From contig NZ_PTJD01000012.1 in assembly GCF_002934625.1 (NCBI RefSeq), positions 88,952 through 152,951 of the forward strand: a stretch of DNA of 64,000 bases. The letters run 5' to 3'. The notes below the pieces were generated by a model. That model did not search any database. It saw only the letters and a program-made list of their open reading frames with translations, and had not been told where the DNA came from. Each line of letters opens with the position of its first letter. The first letter of the stretch is position 1. Origin of the DNA: Kineococcus xinjiangensis (GTDB lineage Bacteria > Actinomycetota > Actinomycetes > Actinomycetales > Kineococcaceae). A program made the position numbers and the translations under genes. Below are positions 9,518-18,304 of the stretch, one piece after another.

Positions 9518-10063
9518 TCAGCGCAGGGACTCCATCACGTCCGCGCAGCCGAGGCGCTCCCCGACCTCGACCAGGGCGGCGGCGGGGTCGTCGCCGCGTT
9601 CGGCCAGTTCCACGAGGTCGTCCGCCGGGCAGCCGAGGTCCGCCAGGAGTGCGGGGTCCCCCGCCCATGCCGGCTCGCCGCCGAGTTCGGCGACCGGACG
9701 CACGCCGTCCTCCGGGTCGTCACCGTCAGCGTCCTCCGCGTCCTCGTCGCCGTCCGCGGTGGCGGCCGCGGCGGGGCGGGGGAAGTCGGTCTCCAGCAGT
9801 TCCTCGGAGAACAGCGGGCCGTAGCTGCCCGAGGAGGCCGCGGGGGCGTCGGAGACGAAGAAGCGGACGTCGCCGCCCTCGTCGGCCCGCACGAGTGCGA
9901 ACCACTCGTCCTCGCTCTCGATGGCGGCGAGGACGGGGCTGTCCCCCGCGGCGGCCGCGCGCAGCACGTCGGCCAGTTCCTCGAGGGAACCCGCGGGGAC
10001 GTCGACGTCGCGGGCGCGCCACCCGGAGGAGTCGGAGGCCAGGACGGCGGTGAAGTAGGGCAC
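9518..10063 (-). CDS. tRNA adenosine deaminase-associated protein
   Basis: 181 residues, strongly acidic centre ([17 protein letters not shown]). It matches the actinobacterial family named for its place beside tad[16 protein letters not shown]..., [22 protein letters not shown], and a C-terminal region ending in a short helical domain. Function is inferred only from gene neighbourhood. GTG start at 10063. It is cotranscribed with tadA, 35 bases apart. Confidence 0.85.
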   Translation of the reverse strand: MPYFTAVLASDSSGWRARDVDVPAGSLEELADVLRAAAAGDSPVLAAIESEDEWFALVRADEGGDVRFFVSDAPAASSGSYGPLFSEELLETDFPRPAAAATADGDEDAEDADGDDPEDGVRPVAELGGEPAWAGDPALLADLGCPADDLVELAERGDDPAAALVEVGERLGCADVMESLR

Positions 10064-10166
10064 GGAAGCATCGTGGCACCCCCCGCCACGCCGGTCGAGG
10101 CAAGCGCGCGACGGCGGACTCGCGCGGTCCCGGACCGGGAGAGCCCGGCGCGGGGGCCCGTCCGGG

Positions 10167-10172
10167 TAGGTT
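10167..10172 (+). promoter_or_regulatory. -10 hexamer TAGGTT before upp
   Basis: TAGGTT ends seven bases before the upp ATG. This leaves room only for a leaderless or near-leaderless transcript. No convincing -35 or ribosome binding site is visible. Confidence 0.45.
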
Positions 10173-10179
10173 CTCCGCC

Positions 10180-10815
10180 ATGCGCCTGCACGTCGTCGAC
10201 CATCCCCTCGTCGCGCACAAGCTCACCGCGCTGCGGGACGAGCGCACGGACTCGCCGACGTTCCGCCGCCTCGCGGACGAACTGGTGACCCTGCTCGCCT
10301 ACGAGGCGACGAGGGAGGTGCGCGTCGAGCCGTTCCCCATCCACACGCCGGTGGCGCAGACGACGGGCGTCCGCCTGAGCGCGCCCAAGCCGCTGGTGGT
10401 GCCCATCCTGCGCGCCGGTCTGGGCATGCTCGACGGCATGGTGCGCCTGCTGCCGACGGCGGAGGTCGGCTTCCTGGGGATGATCCGGGACGAGGAGACG
10501 CTGCAGGCCACCACCTACGCCACCCGTCTGCCGGAGGACCTCTCCGGCAGGCAGTGCTTCGCGCTGGACCCGATGCTGGCCACCGGCGGAACCCTCGTGG
10601 CGGCCATCGGGTTCCTCCTGGAGCGCGGTGCCGTCGACGTGACGGCGCTGTGCCTGCTGGCCGCCCCCGAGGGCGTCGAGGTCGTGCGCTCCGCGTTCGA
10701 GGGGGAGGCGCGCGTCACCGTCGTCACGGCCGCGGTCGACGAGCGCCTCGACGAGAACGGCTACATCGTCCCGGGGCTCGGGGACGCGGGGGACCGCCTC
10801 TACGGCATCGTCTGA
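10180..10815 (+). CDS. upp: uracil phosphoribosyltransferase
   Basis: 211 residues, the full family length. It salvages uracil with PRPP to give UMP. The PRPP-binding motif appears as [16 protein letters not shown], the uracil-binding C-terminal region as [18 protein letters not shown], and the conserved PILRAGLGM is present. It is divergent from the tadA pair; 116 bases separate the two starts. An inverted repeat 111 bases downstream may end its transcript. Confidence 0.96.
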   Translation: MRLHVVDHPLVAHKLTALRDERTDSPTFRRLADELVTLLAYEATREVRVEPFPIHTPVAQTTGVRLSAPKPLVVPILRAGLGMLDGMVRLLPTAEVGFLGMIRDEETLQATTYATRLPEDLSGRQCFALDPMLATGGTLVAAIGFLLERGAVDVTALCLLAAPEGVEVVRSAFEGEARVTVVTAAVDERLDENGYIVPGLGDAGDRLYGIV

Positions 10816-10926
10816 GGCCTCCTGGACCGGTCCCTCCACCGTCGCCGTCCCGTCGGGGCGGGAATCCACCGACGTGACGGCACGAGAACGGCCCGGACAC
10901 TCGGCGTGACGATGAAGATCAGGCAT

Positions 10927-10975
10927 GCTGACCCTGCGTGCACATCAGGGTCCAGGGTGAGCACGCAGGGTCAGC
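10927..10975. repeat. 15-bp inverted repeat downstream of upp
   Basis: GCTGACCCTGCGTGC at 10927-10941 is exactly repeated in inverted form at 10961-10975, separated by 19 bases that contain two more CAGGG units. It lies between upp and the small membrane protein gene and could be a terminator or an operator. The spacing of 35 bases to the next start argues for a regulatory role as well. Confidence 0.6.
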
Positions 10976-11010
10976 ACCATCCAGGCACGTCAATCGGGGA
11001 GGCATGAAGG

Positions 11011-11181
11011 ATGAAGATCAACTGGCGCAAGATCCTGTGGTGGACGGTGGTGATCTTCGCGCTGTACGCGGTCTACAAGTCGCCGGAGCAGGCCGCGAGC
11101 GCGGTGCGCAGCGTGGGTGACTGGATCAGCACGGCGATCAGCAGCATCTTCAACTTCTTCGACCGGATCCTGCAGAGCTGA
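11011..11181 (+). CDS. small single-pass membrane protein (56 aa)
   Basis: A 56-codon frame, MKINWRKILWWTVVIFALYAVY..., with one transmembrane helix (residues 8-23), a short middle segment and an amphipathic C-terminus ending FNFFDRILQS. GGGAGG lies about 9 bases before the ATG. The next gene, a PH-domain membrane protein, starts eight bases after the stop, so the two are probably one operon. No family is recognised. Codon choice is typical of the genome, which supports a real gene. Confidence 0.7.
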   Translation: MKINWRKILWWTVVIFALYAVYKSPEQAASAVRSVGDWISTAISSIFNFFDRILQS

Positions 11182-11189
11182 GGCGCGTC

Positions 11190-11912
11190 GTGCCAGCACA
11201 CAGGGCGCCCGAGCCGGGGTTCGGCGGGCAGGAGGGCGTGCCCCGTCACGAGCCGGTGAACGGCGACGAGCGCGCCACCGGGGCCATCGACATCGGCGCT
11301 GCCAACATCGGCGCCGTCGAGGTCGGAGCCATCGAGACGGGTGGCGCCGGCACGGTGCTGCCGGTGGACGTCGTCGGCCCGCTGTCGCGCTACCTGCTGC
11401 CCAGCGAGCGGGTCGTCGTCGCCGTGCGGCGGCACCCCGCGCAGCTCGCCGAGCCGGTGGCGAGCGTGGTCGCCGGCTTCGCCCTGGTGCTGTGGCTGGA
11501 CGTGGTGGCGCCGGTGATCCCCTACCTGCGGGACGTGCTCTGGCTGGCGTGGTTCGCGCTCCTGCTGCGCACGTTGTGGCGCTTCCTGGAGTGGCGGGCC
11601 GACTGGTTCATCGCCACGGACCGCCGGTTGCTGCTGCGCTACGGCGTGCTCAACCGCAGGGTGGCGATGATGCCGGTCATCAAGGTGACCGACATGAGCT
11701 ACAACCAGTCGCTGCTGGGGCGCCTGCTGCACTACGGCGAGTTCGTGATGGAGTCCGCGGGGCAGGACCAGGCCCTGCGGGTCGTGAAGTGGCTGCCGGT
11801 CCCGGACCGGCTCTACCTCAGCATCTGCGCCGAGATCTTCGGGGCGGAGCGCGTTCCGCCGGTGCTGCCGGTGCCGGGCCGGCGACGGCGTGCGCGCCGC
11901 GTGCAGCGCTGA
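11190..11912 (+). CDS. PH domain-containing membrane protein
   Basis: 240 residues. After a disordered N-terminus with alternating IGAANIGAVEVGAIETG units come two hydrophobic helices (about residues 90-130) followed by a bacterial PH-like (YdbT/DUF304) domain: WFIATDRRLLLRYGVLNRRVAMMPVIKVTDM. The C-terminus is Arg-rich. Members are membrane proteins of unknown role. GTG start at 11190. The gene follows the 56-residue membrane protein and ends at a strong palindromic terminator. Confidence 0.85.
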   Translation: MPAHRAPEPGFGGQEGVPRHEPVNGDERATGAIDIGAANIGAVEVGAIETGGAGTVLPVDVVGPLSRYLLPSERVVVAVRRHPAQLAEPVASVVAGFALVLWLDVVAPVIPYLRDVLWLAWFALLLRTLWRFLEWRADWFIATDRRLLLRYGVLNRRVAMMPVIKVTDMSYNQSLLGRLLHYGEFVMESAGQDQALRVVKWLPVPDRLYLSICAEIFGAERVPPVLPVPGRRRRARRVQR

Positions 11913-11948
11913 GGGCCGATCGCCCGGGGCGCCGCAGGCGGGACGCCG

Positions 11949-12000
11949 AACGCACGACGGGGGCGCCGGTCCGATCGGACCGGCGCCCCCGTCGTGCGTT
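11949..12000. terminator. 52-bp perfect palindrome, bidirectional terminator
   Basis: Both halves are exact reverse complements, centred on CCGATCGG between 11974 and 11975; each arm begins AACGCACGACGGGG. It separates the convergent PH-domain gene and the Lsr2-like gene and should stop transcription from both sides. Confidence 0.85.
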
Positions 12001-12053
12001 TCAGGTGCCCGTGCGTCCGGGCGCCCCGCCAGGGGGCACCCGCGCCGGCCCGC

Positions 12054-12722
12054 TCAGCGGGTGGCGGCCTGGAACTGCTCGATGATGCTGGTGGAGATGG
12101 GGCCGCGGGACGCGACCGTGATGCCGTTCTCCGCGGCCCACTCGCGCACCGCGCGGGCGTCGACGGTGGCGGCCGCGGACTTCGCCGGAGCCGACTTGGC
12201 CGGAGCGGACTTGGCCGGAGCCGACTTCTTGGCCGCCGACTTCGCGGGGGCCTTGGCGGCGGTCTTCGCGGCCGGGGTCTCCTCGGCCGCGGGGGCGACG
12301 TCGGCCTTGGCCGGCTTCTGCGCACCGCGCTTGGCGGTGGACCGCGAGGCCTGCTTCTTCGCCGGGGCGGCGGGCACCTCCTCCGCGGCGGGCGCGGGCG
12401 CCTCCTCGACGACCGGCGCCGGGACGGACTTGGCGGCCGACCTCGAGGCCTGCTTCTTCGCCGGGGCGGACTTCGCCGCACGCCCGCCGGACTTCGCCGC
12501 GGGGGCCTCCCCACCGGAAGCGGCAGCGGTCAGGGCGTCCTGCAGGTCGTCCCAGGAGACGCCGACCGGCGGACGGCTCGTGGAGGGGTTCCACTGCAGA
12601 CCGTTGCTGCTGATGGTGAGGACGCCGTAACGACGGCCGTTCTTCTTGACCGGCACCTCGAGGTCGGTGCTGCCGACGGAGAGTTCGGATGCGACCTTGA
12701 GAGCGACGTCGTGTGTGGCCAT
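12054..12722 (-). CDS. Lsr2-domain histone-like protein with Lys/Ala/Pro tail
   Basis: 222 residues. Residues 1-65 form a compact domain (VPVKKNGRRYGVLTISSNGLQWNP). Residues 75-185 are a low-complexity linker of AKSAPAK and KKQASRS units like eukaryotic H1 or mycobacterial HupB tails. The last ~35 residues, ARAVREWAAENGITVASRG, match the DNA-binding C-terminal domain of Lsr2, which inserts an RG-type loop into the minor groove of AT-rich DNA. It is likely a nucleoid-associated protein. ATG start with GGAG upstream. Divergent from prpD. Confidence 0.8.
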   Translation of the reverse strand: MATHDVALKVASELSVGSTDLEVPVKKNGRRYGVLTISSNGLQWNPSTSRPPVGVSWDDLQDALTAAASGGEAPAAKSGGRAAKSAPAKKQASRSAAKSVPAPVVEEAPAPAAEEVPAAPAKKQASRSTAKRGAQKPAKADVAPAAEETPAAKTAAKAPAKSAAKKSAPAKSAPAKSAPAKSAAATVDARAVREWAAENGITVASRGPISTSIIEQFQAATR

Positions 12723-12829
12723 TCTGCACTCCGGATTGGGGGGAAGCGGGTTCAGCGGTCGGTGTGAGCGTCCCGGTTCAGGGCGGTCCGCCGGGCTGTT
12801 CCGCCGGGCGTTCTCCCTGCATAACCGAG

Positions 12830-12841
12830 GGTTCGCGAACC
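12830..12841. promoter_or_regulatory. palindrome GGTTCGCGAACC in a divergent intergenic region
   Basis: The 311-base gap between the Lsr2-like gene and prpD holds this perfect 12-bp palindrome. Nothing gene-like is visible in the gap. It is a candidate operator for one of the divergent promoters; no regulator gene is adjacent. Confidence 0.35.
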
Positions 12842-13033
12842 ATGCTAACGGCAGCGCGGGAAAAACGTGAATCGGTGTTCCAATTCCAACTCCAGTGCCC
12901 AACTCCGGGGAAGTCGCCGTTTGTGCGGCGGCTCCTTCTCCGGCCGTCGCGCGCAGGGAGATGAGGCGCCGCGGGCGGCGACGGGCGGCGGCGTAGTCTG
13001 CGTGCGTCCCACAGGACGTCGAGAGGACCGACG

Positions 13034-14542
13034 ATGGAGTCGCACACCGTCCGCCCACACCGATCCGCTGACGGTCCGGCGAAGGAACAGCAACTCGCCT
13101 GGCGCCTGGCGCTCGTGGCCACCGACCCGGTCGAGGTCGAGGACGAGGTCGTGGAGATGCTGGGCAACCGCATCATCGACAACGCCGCCGTCGCCGCGGC
13201 CTCGGTTGCGCGCCGCCCCGTGGTCTCCGCGCGCGCCCAGGCGCTCGCCCACCCGATGCAGCCGGGAGCCACCGTGTTCGGGCTGCCCCCGGACCGGCGC
13301 AGCTCCCCGGAGTGGGCGGCGTGGGCGAACGGCGTGGCCGTGCGCGAACTGGACTTCCACGACACGTTCCTGGCAGCCGACTACTCCCACCCCGGCGACA
13401 ACATCCCGCCGGTGCTCGCCGTGGCCCAGCACACCGGACGCAGCGGGCGCGACCTCGTCCGCGGCCTGGCGACCGCCTACGAGGTGCAGATCGACCTGGT
13501 GCGCGGGATCTGCCTCCACGAGCACAAGATCGACCACATCGCCCACCTGGGCCCCGCCGCCGCGGCCGGCATCGGAACCCTGCTCGGCCTGGAGGCGGAC
13601 ACCGTCCACCAGGCCATCGGGCAGGCGCTGCACACCACCACGACCACCCGGCAGTCGCGCAAGGGGGAGATCTCCTCCTGGAAGGCGTACGCCCCGGCCT
13701 TCGCGGGCAAGATGGCGGTGGAGGCCGTGGACCGGGCGATGCGCGGGGAGACCTCCCCGGCCCCGATCTACGAGGGCGAGGACGGGTTCATCGCCTGGCT
13801 GCTGTCCGGGCCGGGGCACGTCTACACGGTGCCGCTGCCCGCAGCCGGGGAGCCGAAGCGGGGAATCCTCGACTCCTACACCAAGGAGCACTCCGCGGAG
13901 TACCAGTCGCAGGCCCTCATCGACCTCGCCCGCCGGATGCGCGAGCGGGTGCCGGACACCTCCCGGGTCGAGAGCGTCGTCATCCGCACGAGCCACCACA
14001 CGCACCACGTCATCGGCACGGGGTCGGGCGACCCGCAGAAGATGGACCCGCACGCCAGCAGGGAGACCCTCGACCACTCCATCCCGTACATCTTCGCCGT
14101 CGCCCTGCAGGACGGCCGCTGGCACCACGTCGACTCCTACCTCCCCGAGCGGGCGCAGCGTCCCGACACTGTCCAGCTGTGGCACCGCATCCGGACCGAG
14201 GAGGACCCGGAGTGGACGCGCCGCTACCACTCCCACGACCCCGCGGAGAAGGCCTTCGGCGGGCACGTCACCATCACCCTCGACGACGGCACGGTCCTGG
14301 AGGACGAGCTCGCCGTGGCCGACGCGCACCCGCTCGGGGCGCGTCCCTTCTCCCGCCCGCAGTACGTGGAGAAGTTCCGCACCCTCGCCGAGGGCGTCCT
14401 CGAGCCGCAGGAGCAGGACCGCTTCCTCGCCGCGGTGGAGGAACTGCCCGACCTGGGAGCCGGCGACCTGGACCGCCTCACGTTCGAGGTGCCCGCGGAC
14501 CGGCTCGGCGACACCCCCGGGACGAGCAGGGGGATCTTCTGA
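13034..14542 (+). CDS. prpD: 2-methylcitrate dehydratase, MmgE/PrpD family
   Basis: 502 residues. It dehydrates 2-methylcitrate in the methylcitrate cycle that oxidises propionyl-CoA. MmgE/PrpD features include [22 protein letters not shown] (about residues 103-124), a helical core with [19 protein letters not shown], and [21 protein letters not shown]. It starts the prpD-prpB-prpC operon; its stop overlaps the prpB start (TGATG). No aconitase or PrpR-type regulator gene is adjacent. Confidence 0.93.
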   Translation: MESHTVRPHRSADGPAKEQQLAWRLALVATDPVEVEDEVVEMLGNRIIDNAAVAAASVARRPVVSARAQALAHPMQPGATVFGLPPDRRSSPEWAAWANGVAVRELDFHDTFLAADYSHPGDNIPPVLAVAQHTGRSGRDLVRGLATAYEVQIDLVRGICLHEHKIDHIAHLGPAAAAGIGTLLGLEADTVHQAIGQALHTTTTTRQSRKGEISSWKAYAPAFAGKMAVEAVDRAMRGETSPAPIYEGEDGFIAWLLSGPGHVYTVPLPAAGEPKRGILDSYTKEHSAEYQSQALIDLARRMRERVPDTSRVESVVIRTSHHTHHVIGTGSGDPQKMDPHASRETLDHSIPYIFAVALQDGRWHHVDSYLPERAQRPDTVQLWHRIRTEEDPEWTRRYHSHDPAEKAFGGHVTITLDDGTVLEDELAVADAHPLGARPFSRPQYVEKFRTLAEGVLEPQEQDRFLAAVEELPDLGAGDLDRLTFEVPADRLGDTPGTSRGIF

Positions 14543-15540
14543 TGCTGGGTTCCACCACCTCCGCCACCGACAAGCGCGCCGCCTTCCGCGCGGGGCTGGC
14601 CTCCGGGCGGCTGCTGCGGATGCCGGGCGCGTTCTCCCCCCTCGTCGCCCGGCTCATCGAGGAGATCGGCTTCGACGGCGTCTACGTCTCCGGTGCGGTC
14701 CTCTCCGCGGACCTCGCCCTGCCGGACATCGGGCTGACCACGCTCACCGAGGTCACCTCCCGCGGCGGCGCCATCGCCGGCGCGACGGGCCTGCCCTCGC
14801 TGCTGGACACCGACACCGGCTTCGGGGAACCACTGAACGCGGCCCGCACGGTGCGCGCAGCCGAGGACGCCGGGTTGTCGGGCATGCACCTGGAGGACCA
14901 GGTGAACCCCAAGCGCTGCGGCCACCTCGACGGCAAGGCCGTCGTGGACGTGCAGACGATGCTCGGCCGGATCCGGGCGGCCGTGTCCGCGCGGCGGGAC
15001 CCGGACTTCGTCCTCTGCGCCCGCACGGACGCCCGCGGTGTGGAGGGGCTGACCCCGGCGATCGACCGGGCGAAGGCCTACGCCGACGCCGGAGCGGACA
15101 TGATCTTCGCGGAGGCGCTCGCCGACGAGTCCGAGTTCGAGGCGTTCCGCGCCGCGGTCGACGTGCCGCTGCTGGCCAACATGACGGAGTTCGGCAAGTC
15201 GAAGCTGCTCAGCGCCGCCACCCTGGAGTCGCTGGGGTTCAACGTCGTCATCTACCCGGTGACCACGCTGCGCATCGCCATGGGCGCGGTGGAGGCGGGG
15301 CTGCGGACCATGGCGGCGGAGGGCACCCAGGAGAGCCTGGTCCCGCAGATGCAGACCCGGGGCCGGCTGTACGAGCTGCTGGACTACTCCGCGTACGCCC
15401 AGTTCGACACGGCCATCTACGACTTCAGCCTGACCGCCGCCCAGGGCGGCTCCAGTGCGACCGCCGCCCAGGGCGGCTCCAGCGGGACAGCCGCCGGCGA
15501 CGACGCCGGGGGCCGGGACGAGGAAGGGGCGCAGCGATGA
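14542..15540 (+). CDS. prpB: methylisocitrate lyase
   Basis: 332 residues. It splits 2-methylisocitrate into pyruvate and succinate. It belongs to the isocitrate lyase/PEP mutase superfamily, with the active-site loop NPKRCGHLDGK (catalytic C126) and metal-binding DTDTGFG. The C-terminus is extended by about 35 residues of Ala/Gly/Ser containing a near-exact tandem duplication (TAAQGGSSA, TAAQGGSSG), encoded by a repeat at about 15433-15484. The core ends near FDTAIYDFSL. ATGA overlap with prpC. Confidence 0.93.
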   Translation: MLGSTTSATDKRAAFRAGLASGRLLRMPGAFSPLVARLIEEIGFDGVYVSGAVLSADLALPDIGLTTLTEVTSRGGAIAGATGLPSLLDTDTGFGEPLNAARTVRAAEDAGLSGMHLEDQVNPKRCGHLDGKAVVDVQTMLGRIRAAVSARRDPDFVLCARTDARGVEGLTPAIDRAKAYADAGADMIFAEALADESEFEAFRAAVDVPLLANMTEFGKSKLLSAATLESLGFNVVIYPVTTLRIAMGAVEAGLRTMAAEGTQESLVPQMQTRGRLYELLDYSAYAQFDTAIYDFSLTAAQGGSSATAAQGGSSGTAAGDDAGGRDEEGAQR

Positions 15541-16700
15541 CGGCAGCGACGGACGGCACGGCGGCAGGCGCGGGGTCCGGTGCGGAGGAGCCGCAGATCC
15601 GCAAGGGCCTCGCGGGGGTCGTCGTGGACACCACCGCCGTCTCCAAGGTGGTTCCCGAGACCAACTCGCTGACCTACCGGGGCTACCCGGTCCAGGAGCT
15701 GGCGCAGTCGTGCAGCATGGAGGAGGTCGCGCACCTGCTCTGGCACGGGGAACTGCCCACCGCCGCCGAGCTGGCGGCCCAGCAGCAGGAGGAGCGCTCC
15801 CAGCGGGCGCTGGACCCGGTGCTGCGCGGTGTGCTGGACGCCCTGCCCACCACCTGCCACCCGATGGACGTCCTGCGCACCGCGGTGAGCGTCCTGGGCG
15901 CGCGCGACCCCCGGGCCGCGCGCGACGACCGCGAGACCAACCTCGCCAAGTCGCTGACCCTGTTCGCCCAGCTGCCCGCGGTCGTCGCCCACGACATGCG
16001 CCGCCGCCGCGGGCTGGAGCCGGTCGAACCCGACGCGGAGCTCGGCTACTCCGAGAACTTCCTGCGGATGTGCTTCGGGGAAGTCCCCGACGAGGTGTCC
16101 GTGCGCGCCTTCGAGGTCTCCCTCGTGCTCTACGCGGAGCACTCCTTCAACGCCTCCACGTTCGCCGCGCGCGTCGTCACCTCCACGCTGTCGGACCTGC
16201 ACAGCGCCGTGACGGCCGCCATCGGGGCGCTGAAGGGACCGCTGCACGGCGGGGCCAACGAGGCCGTCATGCACGCCATGCTCGAGATCGGCGACCCCGA
16301 GCGGGCCGCGGACTGGCTGCGCGGCGAGATCGCAGCCAAGCGGAAGATCATGGGTTTCGGCCACCGCGTCTACCGCAACGGCGACTCCCGCGTCCCCACG
16401 ATGGAGGCGGCGTTCCGCGAGCTGGCGGCCGCCCGCGGCGGGGAGAAGTGGGTGCGCATGTACGAGGAGCTGCAGCGCACCATGGCGGAGGAGAAGGGCA
16501 TCCACCCCAACCTCGACTTCCCGACCGGGCCCGCCTACCACCTGCTCGGCTTCGACATCGAGGTGTTCACGCCCCTCTTCGTCATGAGCCGGGTCACGGG
16601 GTGGACGGCGCACATCGTCGAGCAGCTCGAGGCGAACGCCCTCATCCGGCCGCTGAGCCACTACGTCGGACAGCCGCAGCGCAGCGTCCCCGTCCGCTGA
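15537..16700 (+). CDS. prpC: 2-methylcitrate synthase (citrate synthase family)
   Basis: 387 residues, the short type II length typical of PrpC. It condenses propionyl-CoA with oxaloacetate. Catalytic motifs are present: GPLHGGANEAV, the active-site MGFGHRVYRNGDSR, and the C-terminal LDFPTGPAYHLLGF with the catalytic Asp. The position in prpDBC argues for methylcitrate rather than citrate synthase, though sequence alone cannot fully separate them. A hairpin terminator follows 27 bases after the stop. Confidence 0.92.
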   Translation: MTAATDGTAAGAGSGAEEPQIRKGLAGVVVDTTAVSKVVPETNSLTYRGYPVQELAQSCSMEEVAHLLWHGELPTAAELAAQQQEERSQRALDPVLRGVLDALPTTCHPMDVLRTAVSVLGARDPRAARDDRETNLAKSLTLFAQLPAVVAHDMRRRRGLEPVEPDAELGYSENFLRMCFGEVPDEVSVRAFEVSLVLYAEHSFNASTFAARVVTSTLSDLHSAVTAAIGALKGPLHGGANEAVMHAMLEIGDPERAADWLRGEIAAKRKIMGFGHRVYRNGDSRVPTMEAAFRELAAARGGEKWVRMYEELQRTMAEEKGIHPNLDFPTGPAYHLLGFDIEVFTPLFVMSRVTGWTAHIVEQLEANALIRPLSHYVGQPQRSVPVR

Positions 16701-16727
16701 GCGGGCGCCCCTCGCGGGATCGTCACA

Positions 16728-16759
16728 CGGAGCCCCCGGCCACCCGGCCGGGGGCTCCG
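16728..16759 (+). terminator. terminator of the prp operon
   Basis: 14-bp perfect stem CGGAGCCCCCGGCC with an ACCC loop. Confidence 0.85.
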
Positions 16760-16982
16760 CCCGTTCCGGCGGCGCAGGAGGGGCCGCCGCCCGCGCCTGC
16801 ACGCACCCCCCGCCACGTCCACCGTCATCTGCGCGTCACGAACCCGGCCGCCCGGATGACACCTGTGTGACGTTCGCGCCTGCGGGTCGGATCCGGCTGG
16901 TGGGCCCCCGCGGCCGGGGGCACGGTCGATGTGGCGCACGAACGAGCCGTCGAGAACGAGCCACCCAGAACGAGGAGGAGCT

Positions 16983-17579
16983 ATGACGATCACATTCCGC
17001 ACGCGTCACCGCGCAGGGGTCGCCGCCGCCGGCGTCCTCGTGGCCTCGACCCTGGGCCTGTCCGCCTGCGGGGACACCGCGGGCCCCGAGCGCGGCACGA
17101 CCGTCGAGGACGTGCAGGAGAACGTCGCCGAGGACATCGAGGTCGGCGAGGAGACCGAGGCCGGCCTCGGCGAGGGCGAGGTCAGCGGGGACATCGGGGT
17201 CGACGACTCCAACGCCGTCGTGGGCACCTACGAGGGCGCCTACGACCCCGAGTTCTACAACGACATCAAGAGCTTCTACGACAAGCCGGTCACGGTCTCC
17301 GCCGAGGTCAGCGAGGTCATCTCGCCCACCGCGTTCGTCATCGCCGGAACCGCCGGCACGACCGTGGACCCGCTGCTCATCGTGAGCGCCACCGAGGTCG
17401 CCGGCGTGGAGGAGGGCCAGGTCGTCGAGGTCACCGGCACCGTCCACGAGACCTTCGACCTCCCGCAGGTCGAGGAGAGCATGGGCATCGACCTCGGCGA
17501 CGACATCGGCGAGGAGTGGGGCGAGAAGCCCTACATCGCCGCCACCAGCGTCGACACCGAGGTCGCACCCGCCCAGTGA
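16983..17579 (+). CDS. secreted lipoprotein, OB-like domain (paralogue 1)
   Basis: 198 residues. Signal peptide with lipobox LGLSAC places Cys at about residue 29. A very acidic linker follows, then a ~100-residue domain with SFYDKPVTVSAEVSEVISPTAFVIAG and VDPLLIVSATEVAGVEEGQVVEVTGTVHE. The strand pattern resembles small OB-fold domains. The gene just downstream encodes a paralogue. AGGAGGAGCT precedes the ATG at 16983. Function unknown. Confidence 0.8.
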   Translation: MTITFRTRHRAGVAAAGVLVASTLGLSACGDTAGPERGTTVEDVQENVAEDIEVGEETEAGLGEGEVSGDIGVDDSNAVVGTYEGAYDPEFYNDIKSFYDKPVTVSAEVSEVISPTAFVIAGTAGTTVDPLLIVSATEVAGVEEGQVVEVTGTVHETFDLPQVEESMGIDLGDDIGEEWGEKPYIAATSVDTEVAPAQ

Positions 17580-17584
17580 CCGCC

Positions 17585-17661
17585 CCACCGGTGACCTCCC
17601 CGGTCACCGGTGGCCCCGGACGCCGTCCCCGCCCGTCCCCCGCCGAGGCGGGCGGGGACGG
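17585..17661. terminator. two tandem hairpins between the lipoprotein genes
   Basis: Hairpin one pairs CCACCGGTGACC (17585-17596) with 17602-17613. Hairpin two pairs CCGTCCCCGCCCG (17623-17635) with 17649-17661. They probably terminate or attenuate transcription from the first gene into the second. Confidence 0.7.
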
Positions 17662-17692
17662 TCATCACCACCGCAGCAGGAGGAGAACCCCC

Positions 17693-18238
17693 ATGGTCAT
17701 CGGACGACGACCCCGGACCCCCGCGGCGGCGACGGCCGCTCTGGCCGTGGCCCTGCTCGGCCTCACCGGTTGCGCCGCCTACGACGAGGACGAGGGCCAG
17801 CTGGTGGCGTCGGAGGCCCGCGAGGGCGCCGGCGCGCCGCACAACTACCCGCCCCCCGGCGAGGAGCCCGGCCCGGCGATCCAGGGCGGCCCGCCCCAGG
17901 TCTACGACCTCGAGTTCGCGCAGAACATCGGCGATCAGGTCGACGGGGAGGCGACCATCCTCGGGGACGTCGTCAGCGTCCACCCCCCGGCCGCCTTCGT
18001 GCTCGGCAGCACCGAGGGAGACGGCGCGAACCCGCTCCTCATCGTCGCCCCCAGCGGCGTCGAGGGCATCGCGGAGGGGGAGACCGTCCAGGTCACCGGG
18101 ACCGTCCGCGAGATCGACGACCTCGAGGAGGTCATCGCCGGCCTCGACGTGGACATCGACCCCGGCCTGGGCCAGAACGACGACAGGGCCTTCGTCGTCG
18201 CGGAGGAGGTCGACGCCTCCGTCCCGCCCAGCCAGTGA
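17693..18238 (+). CDS. secreted lipoprotein, OB-like domain (paralogue 2)
   Basis: 181 residues. Signal peptide with lipobox LGLTGC. The mature part has a Pro-rich stretch and a domain homologous to that of the gene upstream: ANPLLIVAPSGVEGIAEGETVQVTGTVREIDDLEEV against DPLLIVSATEVAGVEEGQVVEVTGTVHETFDLPQVE, without their acidic linkers. GCAGGAGGAGAA precedes the ATG. Function unknown; it stands before a two-component system but in a separate unit. Confidence 0.8.
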   Translation: MVIGRRPRTPAAATAALAVALLGLTGCAAYDEDEGQLVASEAREGAGAPHNYPPPGEEPGPAIQGGPPQVYDLEFAQNIGDQVDGEATILGDVVSVHPPAAFVLGSTEGDGANPLLIVAPSGVEGIAEGETVQVTGTVREIDDLEEVIAGLDVDIDPGLGQNDDRAFVVAEEVDASVPPSQ

Positions 18239-18304
18239 GCGGCCGGCGGTTCCCGCCCGGTTCCGCGTGGCGGGAACCGCGGGGCTCGGGGAGGATCAGC
18301 GACC

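Noticed and set aside
12867..13033. Upstream extension of the prpC/prpD frames
   Set aside because: The long open frames upstream are GC artefacts; prpD starts at 13034 and prpC at 15537, with the overlaps expected of an operon.
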